Positions 1 to 9,197 of a stretch of DNA of 64,000 nt are shown here, piece after piece. The stretch covers positions 558,001-622,000 of the forward strand of contig NZ_AHCD03000044.1 in the NCBI RefSeq assembly GCF_000238295.3, in the 5' to 3' direction. Each line of letters begins with the position of its first letter. Position 1 is the stretch's first letter. Origin of the DNA: Pseudoalteromonas rubra. GTDB lineage: Bacteria; Pseudomonadota; Gammaproteobacteria; Enterobacterales; Alteromonadaceae. A program made the translations under genes and the position numbers. The notes beneath the pieces were generated by a model, which worked only from the letters and a program-made list of their open reading frames with translations, was not told the origin of the DNA and did not search any database.

Positions 1-23
1 TATTTGCAGGCAGAGAACACCGC

Positions 24-1229
24 GTGACCGTTGATCGTCAACTTATCAGTACTTTACACACCGCATTTAACGGAATATTCCAACAATCTTTATATGCTGA
101 CAAAGTTATTCAGCACCACTTACACGACAACCCCCACTGGCGTCGTGAAGACAAAGCGTATTTTGTTACGACACTGTATGACCTGGTCCGTTTTATTCGC
201 AAGTTGGCCCATGTCAGTGATGCCAGCGAACAGGATTTCTGGCCTGTGTGGCAGGCTTTTCAGTTACTCAACGATAAGCCAATCCCCGATTGGCCAGAAA
301 TGCGGAACCTTTCAAAGGCAGAGCTGTTAACCCGACTGGACACAGCGTCACAAGCCATTCAGCTGAGCTATCCCGATTGGCTGGATGCTCTGGGCAGCTC
401 TCAGCTTGGTCAGCAATGGCCTCAGATCGCTGAAGCATTAAATCGCGCGCCTGGCTATTATGTTAGAGCCAATACCTTAAAAACCTCGGCAGATGCCCTG
501 GCCAGTAAATTGGAGCGTGAGCAGATCTCCTGTGAGCGCGTTTCTGCTACGCTGCCTGATGCGCTGGTCATTCAGGCGGTAGATAAGCTATTTAAATCTA
601 GCGCATTCCAGGCTGGAGAGTGTGAAATGCAGGATGCCGGCTCTCAGCAAATTGCGCCGTTACTGGATGTTGCGCCAGGCATGAAAGTGGTTGATGCGTG
701 TGCGGGGGCTGGCGGTAAAAGCTTACATCTTGCAGCCTTAATGAAGAATAAAGGCCGTTTGCTATCGATGGACATTCATCAGCACAAGCTGGATACGCTT
801 AAAAAGCGGGCAAAGCGTGCCGGCTGCCATATGATTGAGACGAGGGCGATTAAAAACAATAAAACCATCAAACGCCTCAAAGATAAGTTTGACCGGGTAT
901 TACTTGATGTACCATGCTCCGGGACCGGTGTGTTGCGCCGCAATCCAGATAGCAAATGGCATCTTAGCGAGCAAAGCATTGATGACTTGATTGCACTTCA
1001 GGCCGATCTGTTACAACGATATAGCCAGATGTGTCGTCCGGGTGGCAAACTGGTGTATGCAACCTGCTCCGTACTGCCGGTAGAAAACCAGCAGCAGATC
1101 GCACAGTTTTTAGATGCAAACCCTGACTGGACTTTGCAACAGGAACTGAGTTTGCTGCCGGGGATAAACTCAGAGTTTGACGGATTTTATGGCGCCGTAT
1201 TGTGCCGTAACGAACTACCACAAGATTAA
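24..1229 (+). CDS. RsmB/NOP-family 16S rRNA (cytosine-C5) methyltransferase, possibly 5'-truncated
   Basis: Transfers a methyl group from S-adenosylmethionine to a cytosine C5 in rRNA (RsmB/NOP family). Seen: the SAM-binding motif VVDACAGAGGKS near residue 225, the motif IV cysteine in DVPCSGTGVLRR near residue 295, and the motif VI catalytic cysteine in YATCSVLP near residue 350. The residues before about 140 resemble the RNA-binding N-terminal part of the family. The GTG at 24 is the first usable start inside the window, but the frame is open to the left edge, so the true start may lie upstream. At 401 residues it is a little shorter than E. coli RsmB (about 430). The exact target base cannot be told from sequence. 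DUF2999 follows after 16 bases and is probably cotranscribed. Confidence 0.88.
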   Translation: MTVDRQLISTLHTAFNGIFQQSLYADKVIQHHLHDNPHWRREDKAYFVTTLYDLVRFIRKLAHVSDASEQDFWPVWQAFQLLNDKPIPDWPEMRNLSKAELLTRLDTASQAIQLSYPDWLDALGSSQLGQQWPQIAEALNRAPGYYVRANTLKTSADALASKLEREQISCERVSATLPDALVIQAVDKLFKSSAFQAGECEMQDAGSQQIAPLLDVAPGMKVVDACAGAGGKSLHLAALMKNKGRLLSMDIHQHKLDTLKKRAKRAGCHMIETRAIKNNKTIKRLKDKFDRVLLDVPCSGTGVLRRNPDSKWHLSEQSIDDLIALQADLLQRYSQMCRPGGKLVYATCSVLPVENQQQIAQFLDANPDWTLQQELSLLPGINSEFDGFYGAVLCRNELPQD

Positions 1230-1245
1230 AATAGGACAAAAACAT

Positions 1246-1497
1246 ATGAATCCCATTATTGCCTTACTCAAAGAGCACAACATCAGTGACGAAAAAATCA
1301 ACGAGGTATTTCAGGCGCTGACCGAAAACCCGTTGATGGCTATGGCGGTTGTTCAGCAACTCAATATCCCACCTGAAAAACTGCAACAGCTAATGGCCCT
1401 GGTGATGCAAAATCCGGGTCTGATCAAAGAAGCGGTTCAGGAACTGGGCCTTGATTACGATAAAGTCGAGCAGGCAAAGGCGCAGCTTAAACAGTAA
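1246..1497 (+). CDS. DUF2999 family small protein
   Basis: An 83-residue, mostly helical protein starting MNPIIALLKEHNISDE and ending in a Lys/Gln-rich helix. It matches my memory of the gammaproteobacterial DUF2999 family in length, in its first residues and in the MQNPGLIKEAVQELGLD block. I chose the ATG at 1246 over an in-frame start at 1177, because the longer form would overlap the methyltransferase gene by 53 bases and its extra residues look unlike a protein start. No signal peptide, membrane segment or catalytic motif is visible. The function of the family is unknown. Confidence 0.75.
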   Translation: MNPIIALLKEHNISDEKINEVFQALTENPLMAMAVVQQLNIPPEKLQQLMALVMQNPGLIKEAVQELGLDYDKVEQAKAQLKQ

Positions 1498-1645
1498 CTC
1501 ATACCACATATGTTTGCTGGCCGGACATAATGACCGGCCAGTCTGTTCCCTTGCTTTTTTAAATCCCCCGTCAGACAAACTCATTTCCTTTGACTAAACT
1601 AGATGCTATTCGCTTGGTAGCAATTATTTTAGAGAAGGACACTGA

Positions 1646-2443
1646 ATGCTTTCCAGCAAAACACTCGAACACGATTCCCCTATGGTATTTGTGCTGTTTA
1701 TGGCCATTGCCTGTTTGTTTTTTTTCTTTCGGCCCGGATTTATGCCGCCTGCTCAGCAAGATGGTGCGTCGAATGATGTTCTTTTTCCGAAAAATCTTCA
1801 GCAATATCTCAGTGATCCTAATGCAAAAGCCCTGTTAGGGATCGATGTGTCACACTATCAGGGGACGGTGGATTGGCAGCAAGTTTCGCAAGCAGGTGTA
1901 CAGTTCGTTTATATCAAAGCTACTGATGGCATGACCTATCGAGATCCACAATTCTATACTCATTTTAAAGGGGCACTGTCAGCGGGCTTACAAGTGGGGG
2001 CATATCACTTCTTTGAACCGGACGATGACCCCACTAAGCAGGTCGATAACTTTATGGCAACCCTGCAGGGGCTGGAATTGACACTGATGCCCATGTTGGA
2101 TGTGGAGATCACCAGTAATCGTACACCGCAACAGATCAGCAATGGGGTTGCGCAGTTTATGGAAGCCGTGAAGCAGCGAACAGGGTGCGAAACCATTTTG
2201 TATAGCTATGGTGATTTTTGGCAAGAGAACTTATCGGCTCAATTTGCCAACCAACCTCTGTGGCTGGCGGATTATGCCGAGAGCCCAAGTGTCCCTCAGC
2301 AAGCAAGCGCCTGGTGGTTATGGCAATATTCAGATTCAGGCCAAGTTTCGGGTGTGGTCACTTCAGTAGATGTGGATGTGGTAATAGCGGGTGAATCGGG
2401 ACTGGATACCATGAAGTGCACAAGTATGGGAGCAAAATCATGA
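1646..2443 (+). CDS. Membrane-anchored GH25 muramidase (lysozyme-like)
   Basis: Predicted peptidoglycan N-acetylmuramidase of glycoside hydrolase family 25. Seen: one N-terminal membrane segment at about residues 12-32 (VFVLFMAIACLFFFF), then the GH25 barrel from about residue 66 with GIDVSHYQGTVDW, FVYIKATDG, GAYHFFEP and the acidic pair in PMLDVEIT, ending with WLWQYSDSG. The ATG at 1646 is preceded by AGAAGGA at good spacing. The length of 265 residues fits one catalytic domain plus an anchor. Its stop overlaps the next start as ATGA, so the two are translationally coupled. The anchor suggests action in the periplasm on the cell's own wall (remodelling) rather than secretion; this is inference. 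Confidence 0.85.
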   Translation: MLSSKTLEHDSPMVFVLFMAIACLFFFFRPGFMPPAQQDGASNDVLFPKNLQQYLSDPNAKALLGIDVSHYQGTVDWQQVSQAGVQFVYIKATDGMTYRDPQFYTHFKGALSAGLQVGAYHFFEPDDDPTKQVDNFMATLQGLELTLMPMLDVEITSNRTPQQISNGVAQFMEAVKQRTGCETILYSYGDFWQENLSAQFANQPLWLADYAESPSVPQQASAWWLWQYSDSGQVSGVVTSVDVDVVIAGESGLDTMKCTSMGAKS

Positions 2444-3345
2444 ACTTTGCGAAACAGCTTTGGCAACACGAGCACACGGTGATGCGGGCTCTGCTACTAC
2501 TGGTGGTAGTTATTTTTCTTACCCTTGCGGTGATCCATTATCATGACTGGCAGCATCAACCGGATGCCGTATACCTGAGCAATCAGGCATACCTGCATCA
2601 TGTTGAAGCGCAGGCGCTGGACGATTTGTTTTATCTGGCAGAGATTAACGGGCTACTCAAAGTGGTGGAAAGCAGCCAGGTGGGCGTGTCATTTATTGCC
2701 GAGTTTAAGGTTGATGTCGGTAACATGATTGCGACAGTGACACATTACTTGCAGCAAGGCATTAATCTGAACCTTGCCTCATTGGTTGCTGTAGAGATAC
2801 TGTCGTTGCTCAGTGAGGCTGCACATGTCATTGCTATGCCGCTGCTGATTGTCACGTTAACTGGCGCGATGGTTTGGTTATGCGCTGAGTTATTTGCTTT
2901 GCCTGTGGTGCTATGTGCTGTTTTTAAACGAATATGTGAAGGACTATTGTTGGCTTTTGTATTGCTACATCTGATGTTGCCCTATGCTATTCATATCAGT
3001 GGTGCTATTAGTCATTCTGTGAGTGCCAGCTATAAAACCACGGGTCGTACAGCGTTGTTGCAATACCATCAGGATGTCACACATGGACAAAATAAAGCGT
3101 CATTAAAAGACAAAGCGGAGTCGAGCATTCATGAATTGGAAAAAGTATCGCCTAAGCATGTCAGGTATCAGCAGAACGCGTTGTCGCATTATTTAGTGAG
3201 TACACTGGCGGTGAATCTGTTTGACTTGATCTTAATGCCATTATTGCTTGTTTGGGGGTTCTTTCGCATAGTGAAGGGACTTTACCTGCATGCACAGGAA
3301 ACTTACCGGATAGCAAAAAGAAGTGATACCAATTTGCTTAATTAA
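2440..3345 (+). CDS. Integral membrane protein coupled to the GH25 muramidase
   Basis: A 301-residue membrane protein I do not recognise. Predicted membrane segments lie near residues 14-34 (MRALLLLVVVIFLTLAVIHY), around 115-195 in the middle, and at 245-275 (DLILMPLLLVWGFFRIV). About 70 residues between the first and second groups probably sit in the periplasm. The ATG at 2440 overlaps the stop of the muramidase gene by four bases. This start is preferred to an in-frame ATG at 2416, which lies inside the muramidase coding sequence. The tight coupling suggests that the two products act together at the envelope. Confidence 0.7.
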   Translation: MNFAKQLWQHEHTVMRALLLLVVVIFLTLAVIHYHDWQHQPDAVYLSNQAYLHHVEAQALDDLFYLAEINGLLKVVESSQVGVSFIAEFKVDVGNMIATVTHYLQQGINLNLASLVAVEILSLLSEAAHVIAMPLLIVTLTGAMVWLCAELFALPVVLCAVFKRICEGLLLAFVLLHLMLPYAIHISGAISHSVSASYKTTGRTALLQYHQDVTHGQNKASLKDKAESSIHELEKVSPKHVRYQQNALSHYLVSTLAVNLFDLILMPLLLVWGFFRIVKGLYLHAQETYRIAKRSDTNLLN

Positions 3346-3505
3346 GTGTTCTATTTTGAGGCGAGAAAATATAGTCGATAACAAGGCAAAAATTTTGCTA
3401 TTTAGTTGTTCTAAATGAGAAGTTTTTAACGCTGTTAGCGTCATATTTGCTCCTTCAAATAGACCAGGTATTAAGTGAAATTGGTATGATCGTATAGAAA
3501 CGATA

Positions 3506-3526
3506 AAAGGGCCATAAAGGCCCTTT
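3506..3526 (-). terminator. Likely terminator of udk-nupC
   Basis: A perfect 8-bp stem (AAAGGGCC/GGCCCTTT) with a 5-base loop. It is followed on the minus strand by a short T-rich stretch and lies about 90 bases past the nupC stop. It may also stop plus-strand transcription coming from the muramidase pair. Confidence 0.6.
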
Positions 3527-3617
3527 GGTGAAGTATCGTTCAAGTTAGTTTGGTTACTCTAACCCCTTAAAGCAACCAACCAATTGTTTTGCAACTGAGG
3601 CTTATCTCATTAAGTTT

Positions 3618-4841
3618 CTAAGCTAGCGAGAGGAAAAACCCTGCAATTGCTGCGCTCATTAGGTTAGCCATAGACCCTGCTAAAACCGCCCTGAGCCCTA
3701 AGCGTGCGATATCCTTTCTTCGACTCGGCGCCATACCGCCCAATCCGCCTAGTAAGATGGCTATCGATGACAAGTTAGCAAATCCACATAACGCGAATGT
3801 GACAATCGCTTGTGTGTGCTCACTTAACGTGTCGCGATAATTCATAAAGTCCAGGTAAGCAACAAACTCGTTCACAACCAGTTTCTGGCCGATAAAGCTG
3901 CCTGCCTGAGTGGCTTCTGCCCAAGGTACGCCTAACATCCAGGCAACCGGAGCAAATACATAGCCTAAAATCTCTTGTAGTGTCAGTGTTGGATGGTCAA
4001 ACATCCCACCAATGCCACCAAGTAACCCGTTTAATAGTGCAATCAGTGCCACAAAAGCCAGTAACATTGCACCGACATTCAGTGCCAGGTGCATACCGCT
4101 TGACGCGCCAGCTGCTGCTGCATCGATCACATTAACCGGCTTGTCGTCGCCGCTATCAACCTCTGCGAGATTTTCTTTTGGCTTTTCGGTTTCCGGCACA
4201 ATCATTTTGGCCATCAGGAAACCGCCTGGCGCCGCCATAAAGCTGGCTGCAATCAGGTACTTTAATTCAACCCCAATAGCAACATAGCCTGCCATGACAG
4301 AGCCTGCTACTGTCGCCAAACCACCTACCATTACGGCAAACAGTTCTGACTGGGTCATCTTAGGGATAAAAGGCTTTACAATTAAAGGTGCCTCAGTTTG
4401 TCCTACGAAGATGTTTGCCGTTGCTGACAAAGACTCTGGTCTGGACGTTTTGAGCAGCTTTTGTAGACCACCCCCTAAGATTTTGATGATCCACTCCATA
4501 ATGCCAATGTGATACAACACACCGACCAAGGCTGAGAAAAATACGATCACAGGGAGTACCTGGATCGCAAAAATAAACCCTATGTTGTCCGCACCAGCCA
4601 ATGGGCCAAACAGGAAGCTGATCCCGTCATTGGCATAGCCGATCACAGATGAAACCGCTTTCGACATAGCCGCTAGCGCGTTTTTACCGGCTTCTACGAA
4701 GAGTACGAAGCCACCAATGAGTATTTGCATGATAAATGCGATACCCACGGTTCGATAATTAATGGCACTACGCTTGGTGGAAGCTGCGTAGGCGATGGCT
4801 AGTAGCATTAACATGCCGACTAAGCTCATTATTGTTGTCAT
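3618..4841 (-). CDS. nupC: NupC-family concentrative nucleoside transporter
   Basis: Inner-membrane cation-coupled importer of nucleosides (CNT family). Seen: 407 residues, close to E. coli NupC (400), with many hydrophobic segments and the family signature ANIFVGQTEAPLIVKPF near residue 145. The C-terminal half contains the NEFVAYLDF region and CGFANLSSIAI. It lies 17 bases downstream of udk on the same strand, so the pair probably forms one transcript: import, then phosphorylation. The adjacent divergent deoB-deoD genes supply phosphorolytic salvage of the same substrates. Exact substrate and ion preference cannot be read from the sequence. Confidence 0.92.
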   Translation of the reverse strand: MTTIMSLVGMLMLLAIAYAASTKRSAINYRTVGIAFIMQILIGGFVLFVEAGKNALAAMSKAVSSVIGYANDGISFLFGPLAGADNIGFIFAIQVLPVIVFFSALVGVLYHIGIMEWIIKILGGGLQKLLKTSRPESLSATANIFVGQTEAPLIVKPFIPKMTQSELFAVMVGGLATVAGSVMAGYVAIGVELKYLIAASFMAAPGGFLMAKMIVPETEKPKENLAEVDSGDDKPVNVIDAAAAGASSGMHLALNVGAMLLAFVALIALLNGLLGGIGGMFDHPTLTLQEILGYVFAPVAWMLGVPWAEATQAGSFIGQKLVVNEFVAYLDFMNYRDTLSEHTQAIVTFALCGFANLSSIAILLGGLGGMAPSRRKDIARLGLRAVLAGSMANLMSAAIAGFFLSLA

Positions 4842-4858
4842 GCCAGATTGTTCCCGTA

Positions 4859-5488
4859 TTATTCTTGCAGTAAATATTTTATTTTACTTTTAATAATATC
4901 AATCGCAACGCGATTCATACCGCCACGGGTAACGACCAAGTCGGCATTGTGCTTTGAAGGCTCAATAAATTGGTAAAACATAGGTCTTACCGTTGCCTGA
5001 TATTGCTCAACCACCGAAGAGATACTTCTACCGCGAGTTTCTATGTCTCGTTGCATTCTTCGCAGCAGACAGATATCAAGCGGCGTATCAATAAACACCT
5101 TGATATCAAATTCTTCGATTAATGCTGGATCGCTTAACAGTAAGATCCCTTCAACGACTAAAATCTTTGCCGGGTTTACCGTGCGTGTCTCACTACTGCG
5201 TGTATGTTGAGCATAGTCGTAAGTCGGTACTTGTACAGACCTACCTTGACGCAGTTGCGTCAGGTGCTCTTTCATTAACGCATGTTCAAACGCATCCGGA
5301 TGGTCATAGTTCGTTTGAGTTCTGTGTTCAAACGGCAAATGCGATTGATCTTTATAATAGGCGTCTTCTTCTATAACGGCGATGGCACCCGACTCAAGTT
5401 CGTTTACTAATTCGTTATAAATAGTTTGACTAAAAAGAGACTTACCGGACGCAGATGCGCCGGCGATGGCTATAATTGTTCGTGTCAC
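4859..5488 (-). CDS. udk: Uridine/cytidine kinase
   Basis: Phosphorylates uridine and cytidine to UMP and CMP with a nucleoside triphosphate, in the cytoplasm. Seen: Walker A IAGASASGKS at residues 8-17, VIEEDAYYKDQ near residue 40, YDHPDAFEH near residue 62, the VVEGILLLSDP strand, and RRMQRDIETRGRS of the lid region. The length of 209 residues matches the family (E. coli 213). It is the first gene of the minus-strand unit with nupC. Its start faces deoB across a 316-base gap that contains two operator-like palindromes. Confidence 0.93.
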   Translation of the reverse strand: MTRTIIAIAGASASGKSLFSQTIYNELVNELESGAIAVIEEDAYYKDQSHLPFEHRTQTNYDHPDAFEHALMKEHLTQLRQGRSVQVPTYDYAQHTRSSETRTVNPAKILVVEGILLLSDPALIEEFDIKVFIDTPLDICLLRRMQRDIETRGRSISSVVEQYQATVRPMFYQFIEPSKHNADLVVTRGGMNRVAIDIIKSKIKYLLQE

Positions 5489-5605
5489 TAAAGTTCACAC
5501 CCAGCAGTTGCTAATGTTGGAAGATCACAATAGCAAAAAAGACACGATTAATCTCTTTTGCCTCGCTTAAGGAGCAAATTTAATTGTTTTGGTTATAACA
5601 AAACA

Positions 5606-5617
5606 GGACTTATGTCC
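5606..5617. promoter_or_regulatory. Operator-like palindrome 1 (GGACTTATGTCC)
   Basis: Near-perfect dyad GGAC-TTAT-GTCC. With its flanks (5603-5621) it is an inverted copy of the second site at 5685-5703, differing only in the central four bases. The position between two divergent nucleoside-salvage operons suggests a repressor site; the regulator is not in this window. Confidence 0.5.
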
Positions 5618-5688
5618 GCTGGTCCAATTAGTGTTGAAATTTAATTAATATGGGGACAAATGGATTTTTGTTATGCTTTTATGACAGC

Positions 5689-5700
5689 GGACTTATGTCC
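5689..5700. promoter_or_regulatory. Operator-like palindrome 2 (GGACTTATGTCC)
   Basis: Second copy of the same 12-base dyad, 83 bases from the first (about eight helical turns) and in inverted context. The two could be bound together by one regulator through looping, affecting both udk-nupC and deoB-deoD. This is inference from position and symmetry. Confidence 0.5.
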
Positions 5701-5804
5701 TGTACGTTAATTTGGGCTACAAATAAAGTAACACCCTCTGACGAGTAATCACGACCTAAAAACAAAATCGTTGTGCGTCAGAATAAATAGATGAGAGGTA
5801 AATT

Positions 5805-7019
5805 ATGGCAAGAGCAATCATATTAATGGCAGACAGCTTAGGGATTGGGGCAGCACCCGATGCCGAGAAGTTTGGAGATGCTGGTGCCAATACCCTGGCT
5901 CATCTATTAGCAGCATATAAGCAAGAAAAAGGTGAAGCTTTATCTTTACCTAATTTAAGTAAGCTTGGACTTATTGCAGCATGTGAAGCCGCAGGTAAAG
6001 AAGCCTGCGAAGTTGCACAGCATATTGAACCGCAAGCTGCATGGGGTTACGCAAAAGAATTATCCAGCGGTAAAGATACGCCGTCTGGGCACTGGGAAAT
6101 GGCAGGCGTACCTGTGTTATTTGAATGGGGTTATTTCCCGAATACACAGCCTTGTTTCCCACAAGAATTTATCGATGAGTTGTGTAAGCGTGCGGACATT
6201 CCCGGTATTTTGGGTAACTGCTACGCCTCAGGCACAACCATTTTAGAGCAACTGGGTGAAGAGCACGTCAAAACTGGCATGCCAATTTGTTACACCTCAG
6301 TTGACAGCGTGTTTCAAATAGCCGCACATGAGCAATCATTTGGCCTTGACAAACTTTATCAAGTATGTGAAATCGCACGGGCACTGCTTGATGAAATGAA
6401 TATAGGGCGAGTGATTGCGCGGCCATTTATAGGCACTTCGAGTGCCGACTTTATTCGTACTGGTAATCGACGTGATTACTCAGTGTTACCGCCCTCGCCG
6501 ACTGTATTAGACAAACTGGCGAATGACGGTGGTGAAGTGATCAGTATCGGTAAAATTGCTGATATCTATGCGCATCAAGGTATTACGCAAAAGCACAAAG
6601 CACCTGGCCTGATGAATTTGCTGGAAAAAACCAGTGAAGTCATGCAAAGCGCTCCGGAGCATAGTTTGATTTTCACTAACCTGGTGGATTTCGATGAAAA
6701 ATTTGGTCATCGCCGCAATGCGGTTGGTTATGCTGAGGCGCTGGCGCAGTTTGATGCTTATTTACCGAACATCATTAACCAATTAAAAGACGATGATCTG
6801 CTGTTAATTACAGCGGACCACGGCTGTGATCCGACTGCACCGGGCACAGACCACACCCGCGAATACGTGCCAGTATTGGCGTATCGCAATGGAATGAACA
6901 ATACTCCGTTAGGTGAAAGAAACAGCTTCGCAGATATGGGCCAGACGCTGGCTCAGTGGTTTAACTTATCTGCTTGTGATTATGGTGACGGCTTTGCAGC
7001 CCAACTCGCTAAGGCTTGA
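5805..7019 (+). CDS. deoB: Phosphopentomutase
   Basis: Interconverts (deoxy)ribose 1-phosphate and 5-phosphate in nucleoside breakdown, in the cytoplasm. Seen: the metal ligand region MARAIILMADSLGIGAAPDA with Asp10, the phospho-acceptor region SSGKDTPSGHWEMAG, and the C-terminal metal-binding motifs DFDEKFGHRRN and ITADHGCDPTAPGTDH. The length of 404 residues is typical. A good ribosome-binding site, GAGAGG, lies 7-8 bases before the ATG. The deoD gene follows after 17 bases. The pair works in sequence: DeoD makes the 1-phosphate that DeoB converts. Confidence 0.96.
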   Translation: MARAIILMADSLGIGAAPDAEKFGDAGANTLAHLLAAYKQEKGEALSLPNLSKLGLIAACEAAGKEACEVAQHIEPQAAWGYAKELSSGKDTPSGHWEMAGVPVLFEWGYFPNTQPCFPQEFIDELCKRADIPGILGNCYASGTTILEQLGEEHVKTGMPICYTSVDSVFQIAAHEQSFGLDKLYQVCEIARALLDEMNIGRVIARPFIGTSSADFIRTGNRRDYSVLPPSPTVLDKLANDGGEVISIGKIADIYAHQGITQKHKAPGLMNLLEKTSEVMQSAPEHSLIFTNLVDFDEKFGHRRNAVGYAEALAQFDAYLPNIINQLKDDDLLLITADHGCDPTAPGTDHTREYVPVLAYRNGMNNTPLGERNSFADMGQTLAQWFNLSACDYGDGFAAQLAKA

Positions 7020-7036
7020 ATTAAAGGAAACATGTT

Positions 7037-7738
7037 ATGAGTACTCCGCATATTAATGCTAACCCAGGTGATTTTGCAGAAACGGTGCTAATGCCAGGGG
7101 ACCCACTGCGTGCCAAGTACATTGCTGAAAATTTTTTGCAAGACGCACGTCAGGTAACGGACGTACGCAACATGTTCGGTTTTACCGGTACTTATAACGG
7201 TAAGCCTGTCAGTATTATGGGTTCTGGTATGGGTATTCCATCCATGTCTATTTATGCTCGTGAGCTGATTGTCAGCTTTGGTGTTAAGAATTTAATTCGC
7301 ATTGGTACCTGTGGTGGCATCAACCAGGATACTAAAATCCGCGACGTGATTTTTGCACAAGGTGCAAGCACAGACTCAAACGTCAACCGTGCTCGCGTAC
7401 GTGGTTTTGATTTTGCGGCTATTGCTGACTTTGGTCTGCTTGAGAATGGTGTTAACGCAGCACGCCGCCTTGGTATTGAAGCAAAAGTAGGTAATGTATA
7501 CACCACTGACACTTTCTATCAGGCTGACAGCAGCTTTTATCCTGAGCTAGACAAGCTGGGTGTACTGGCTGTTGATATGGAAACTGCTGGCCTGTACGGT
7601 GTTGCTGCCGAGTATGGTGCAAAAGCAATGGCGCTATTTACGGTGAGCGATCACGTAATCACCGGCGAAGCAACGCCACCAGAAGAACGTCAAAGCACGT
7701 TTAATGAAATGGTTAAAATTGCTCTTGAGTCAATTTAA
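7037..7738 (+). CDS. deoD: Purine-nucleoside phosphorylase, DeoD type
   Basis: Cleaves purine (deoxy)nucleosides with phosphate to base and (deoxy)ribose 1-phosphate. Seen: STPHINANPGDFAETVLMPGDP at the start, RIGTCGGI, the substrate-binding VDMETAGLYGVAA and the catalytic SDHVITGE near residue 204. At 233 residues it has the length of hexameric trimer-of-dimers enzymes such as E. coli DeoD (239). AAAGGA precedes the start. It is the last gene of the deoBD unit and is followed by a clear terminator. An alternative uridine-specific activity (Udp) is less likely given the DeoD-type motifs. Confidence 0.95.
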   Translation: MSTPHINANPGDFAETVLMPGDPLRAKYIAENFLQDARQVTDVRNMFGFTGTYNGKPVSIMGSGMGIPSMSIYARELIVSFGVKNLIRIGTCGGINQDTKIRDVIFAQGASTDSNVNRARVRGFDFAAIADFGLLENGVNAARRLGIEAKVGNVYTTDTFYQADSSFYPELDKLGVLAVDMETAGLYGVAAEYGAKAMALFTVSDHVITGEATPPEERQSTFNEMVKIALESI

Positions 7739-7831
7739 AGAATTTGGTCCTGCCCAGGATCTCCCTGTTCCTTGGTAACGTAATCGCAGAGTTTTGGAGA
7801 CACGCCTAAAACAACGCGAATCACACCCAAA

Positions 7832-7858
7832 AAGCCGCACTTAGTGCGGCTTTTTTTT
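7832..7858 (+). terminator. Intrinsic terminator after deoBD
   Basis: Nine-base perfect stem AAGCCGCAC/GTGCGGCTT with a three-base loop and a run of T directly after it, about 95 bases past the deoD stop. Confidence 0.88.
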
Positions 7859-8116
7859 ACCCTCAGCTTTATTACCCTCTATCCCGCTGCTATTCACTTT
7901 CTTTGTACGCCCGGGAGGCGAGACAGTGATATATGTCTCTACCTAAATAAAAGGCCAGTTTCGATAATAGTTTGTCACTGAGTATTCCCAGCTGGCATTT
8001 TGTTATTTAATTTCTTCTCAGTAATCGCCGAACTGAAATAAATGTATGTAAGTTGGCGTTTAATCTTGTCAGTAAGCTATATACTCAGGGTATGCAGTTT
8101 TATATTAAGGTCAGAA

Positions 8117-9106
8117 ATGATAGCTCTTCCGACTATGTTGCTTTCCTGGGGAATGACCCTATCAACAACAGCATCCTGTAATGTGCCAATAGAGTTACTG
8201 AAATCACAGGCATTTAATCAGCCTCAGCAAGCTGTACAAACGTATTTAAGTAATCAGGATAGTTTTCAGCGCGCAACCTGCGCCGATGCGGCATTGGCAT
8301 ATCGCTACTTGTTGATGGCTGCAACCAGGGTACAGGACTGGAAACTCGTTGAAGAGGTCGCTCAAATACTTCAGTCGGGACGATTATCTCCTCATGTTGC
8401 GGGCAAAGAGCTTAATGTTATAAATAACATAGGCGTTGCTTATCGTAAGGTCGGGCAACCTGAAGACGCACTGGAACACTATCGTTGCGCGTTAACATAC
8501 GCCAACAGCCACGATGAAAGAGCGCTTATAAAAATCAATATTGCGATAGTACATCGCAATGCCGATCAGCCCGCGATTGGGTTTCGTCTCCTTCAGGGAA
8601 TTGAGGAAAAGTACTTACCGAGTATTATCCTGGCCGGATTACATGTCGCCAAGGGCAATACAGCTTTACAGCTCAAACGCTATGATGAAGCGCAGTACGC
8701 GTACCAGCAAGCGCGTGAACATTACCTGGCTGTTGGAGATAAGCGCAATGCGCAGGCCGTAGTGGCAAACATGTTGGTCGTTGCGCTGGCCAAAAATGAT
8801 ACGCAAGCATATGACCAGCTGCGGGCTTTGAGCACTCTGGATGTCGACATGCTGACAGAGCAAGGAGGGAGGTTTATGCAATGGCTCGACACCTTCCGGT
8901 CATATAGTTCTGCTAATAATCTGAATCAGTCACAACGACAGCAACTGCAGGATATAGAGGCAATTGCGGCGGACTATATCGAGTTTGTTATGTTGTTATC
9001 TGCGCGTTTTAATCTAAATGCGGCCGTGGCAAGGCCAGCTCGAAATAACATTGAGCAACCTCTGCTTTCGGGTGCGCTGGCTAAGCGCTGGTGTAAAGGG
9101 ATGTAG
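8117..9106 (+). CDS. TPR-repeat exported protein
   Basis: A 329-residue protein with a hydrophobic N-terminus (MIALPTMLLSWGMTLSTTASC) that looks like an export signal, possibly with a weak lipobox at its end. The body is helical with tetratricopeptide-like units, for example NNIGVAYRKVGQPEDALEHYRCAL and KGNTALQLKRYDEAQYAYQQA. I chose the ATG at 8117, preceded by AAGG, over an upstream in-frame ATG at 8042, because the shorter form starts with the signal-like segment. TPRs hold protein partners, but none is indicated here. It stands alone between the deoD terminator and fpr. Confidence 0.65.
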   Translation: MIALPTMLLSWGMTLSTTASCNVPIELLKSQAFNQPQQAVQTYLSNQDSFQRATCADAALAYRYLLMAATRVQDWKLVEEVAQILQSGRLSPHVAGKELNVINNIGVAYRKVGQPEDALEHYRCALTYANSHDERALIKINIAIVHRNADQPAIGFRLLQGIEEKYLPSIILAGLHVAKGNTALQLKRYDEAQYAYQQAREHYLAVGDKRNAQAVVANMLVVALAKNDTQAYDQLRALSTLDVDMLTEQGGRFMQWLDTFRSYSSANNLNQSQRQQLQDIEAIAADYIEFVMLLSARFNLNAAVARPARNNIEQPLLSGALAKRWCKGM

Positions 9107-9197
9107 TGTTGCGAGCTTGATTCATATAAAAATTTGTTTTTACCTCACTTTATGCCAGATTTAAGGTGCAGGTATAAGAAAACTATCGGGAGCAAGT

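Larger units (their letters stand above)
5489..5804. other. Divergent udk / deoB control region
   Basis: AT-rich intergenic region carrying the promoters of both units. It holds two copies of GGACTTATGTCC (5606-5617 and 5689-5700) and a related half-site-like GGGGACAAATGGA at about 5652-5664. No gene is visible. The deoB start is preceded by GAGAGG at about 5793. Confidence 0.7.
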
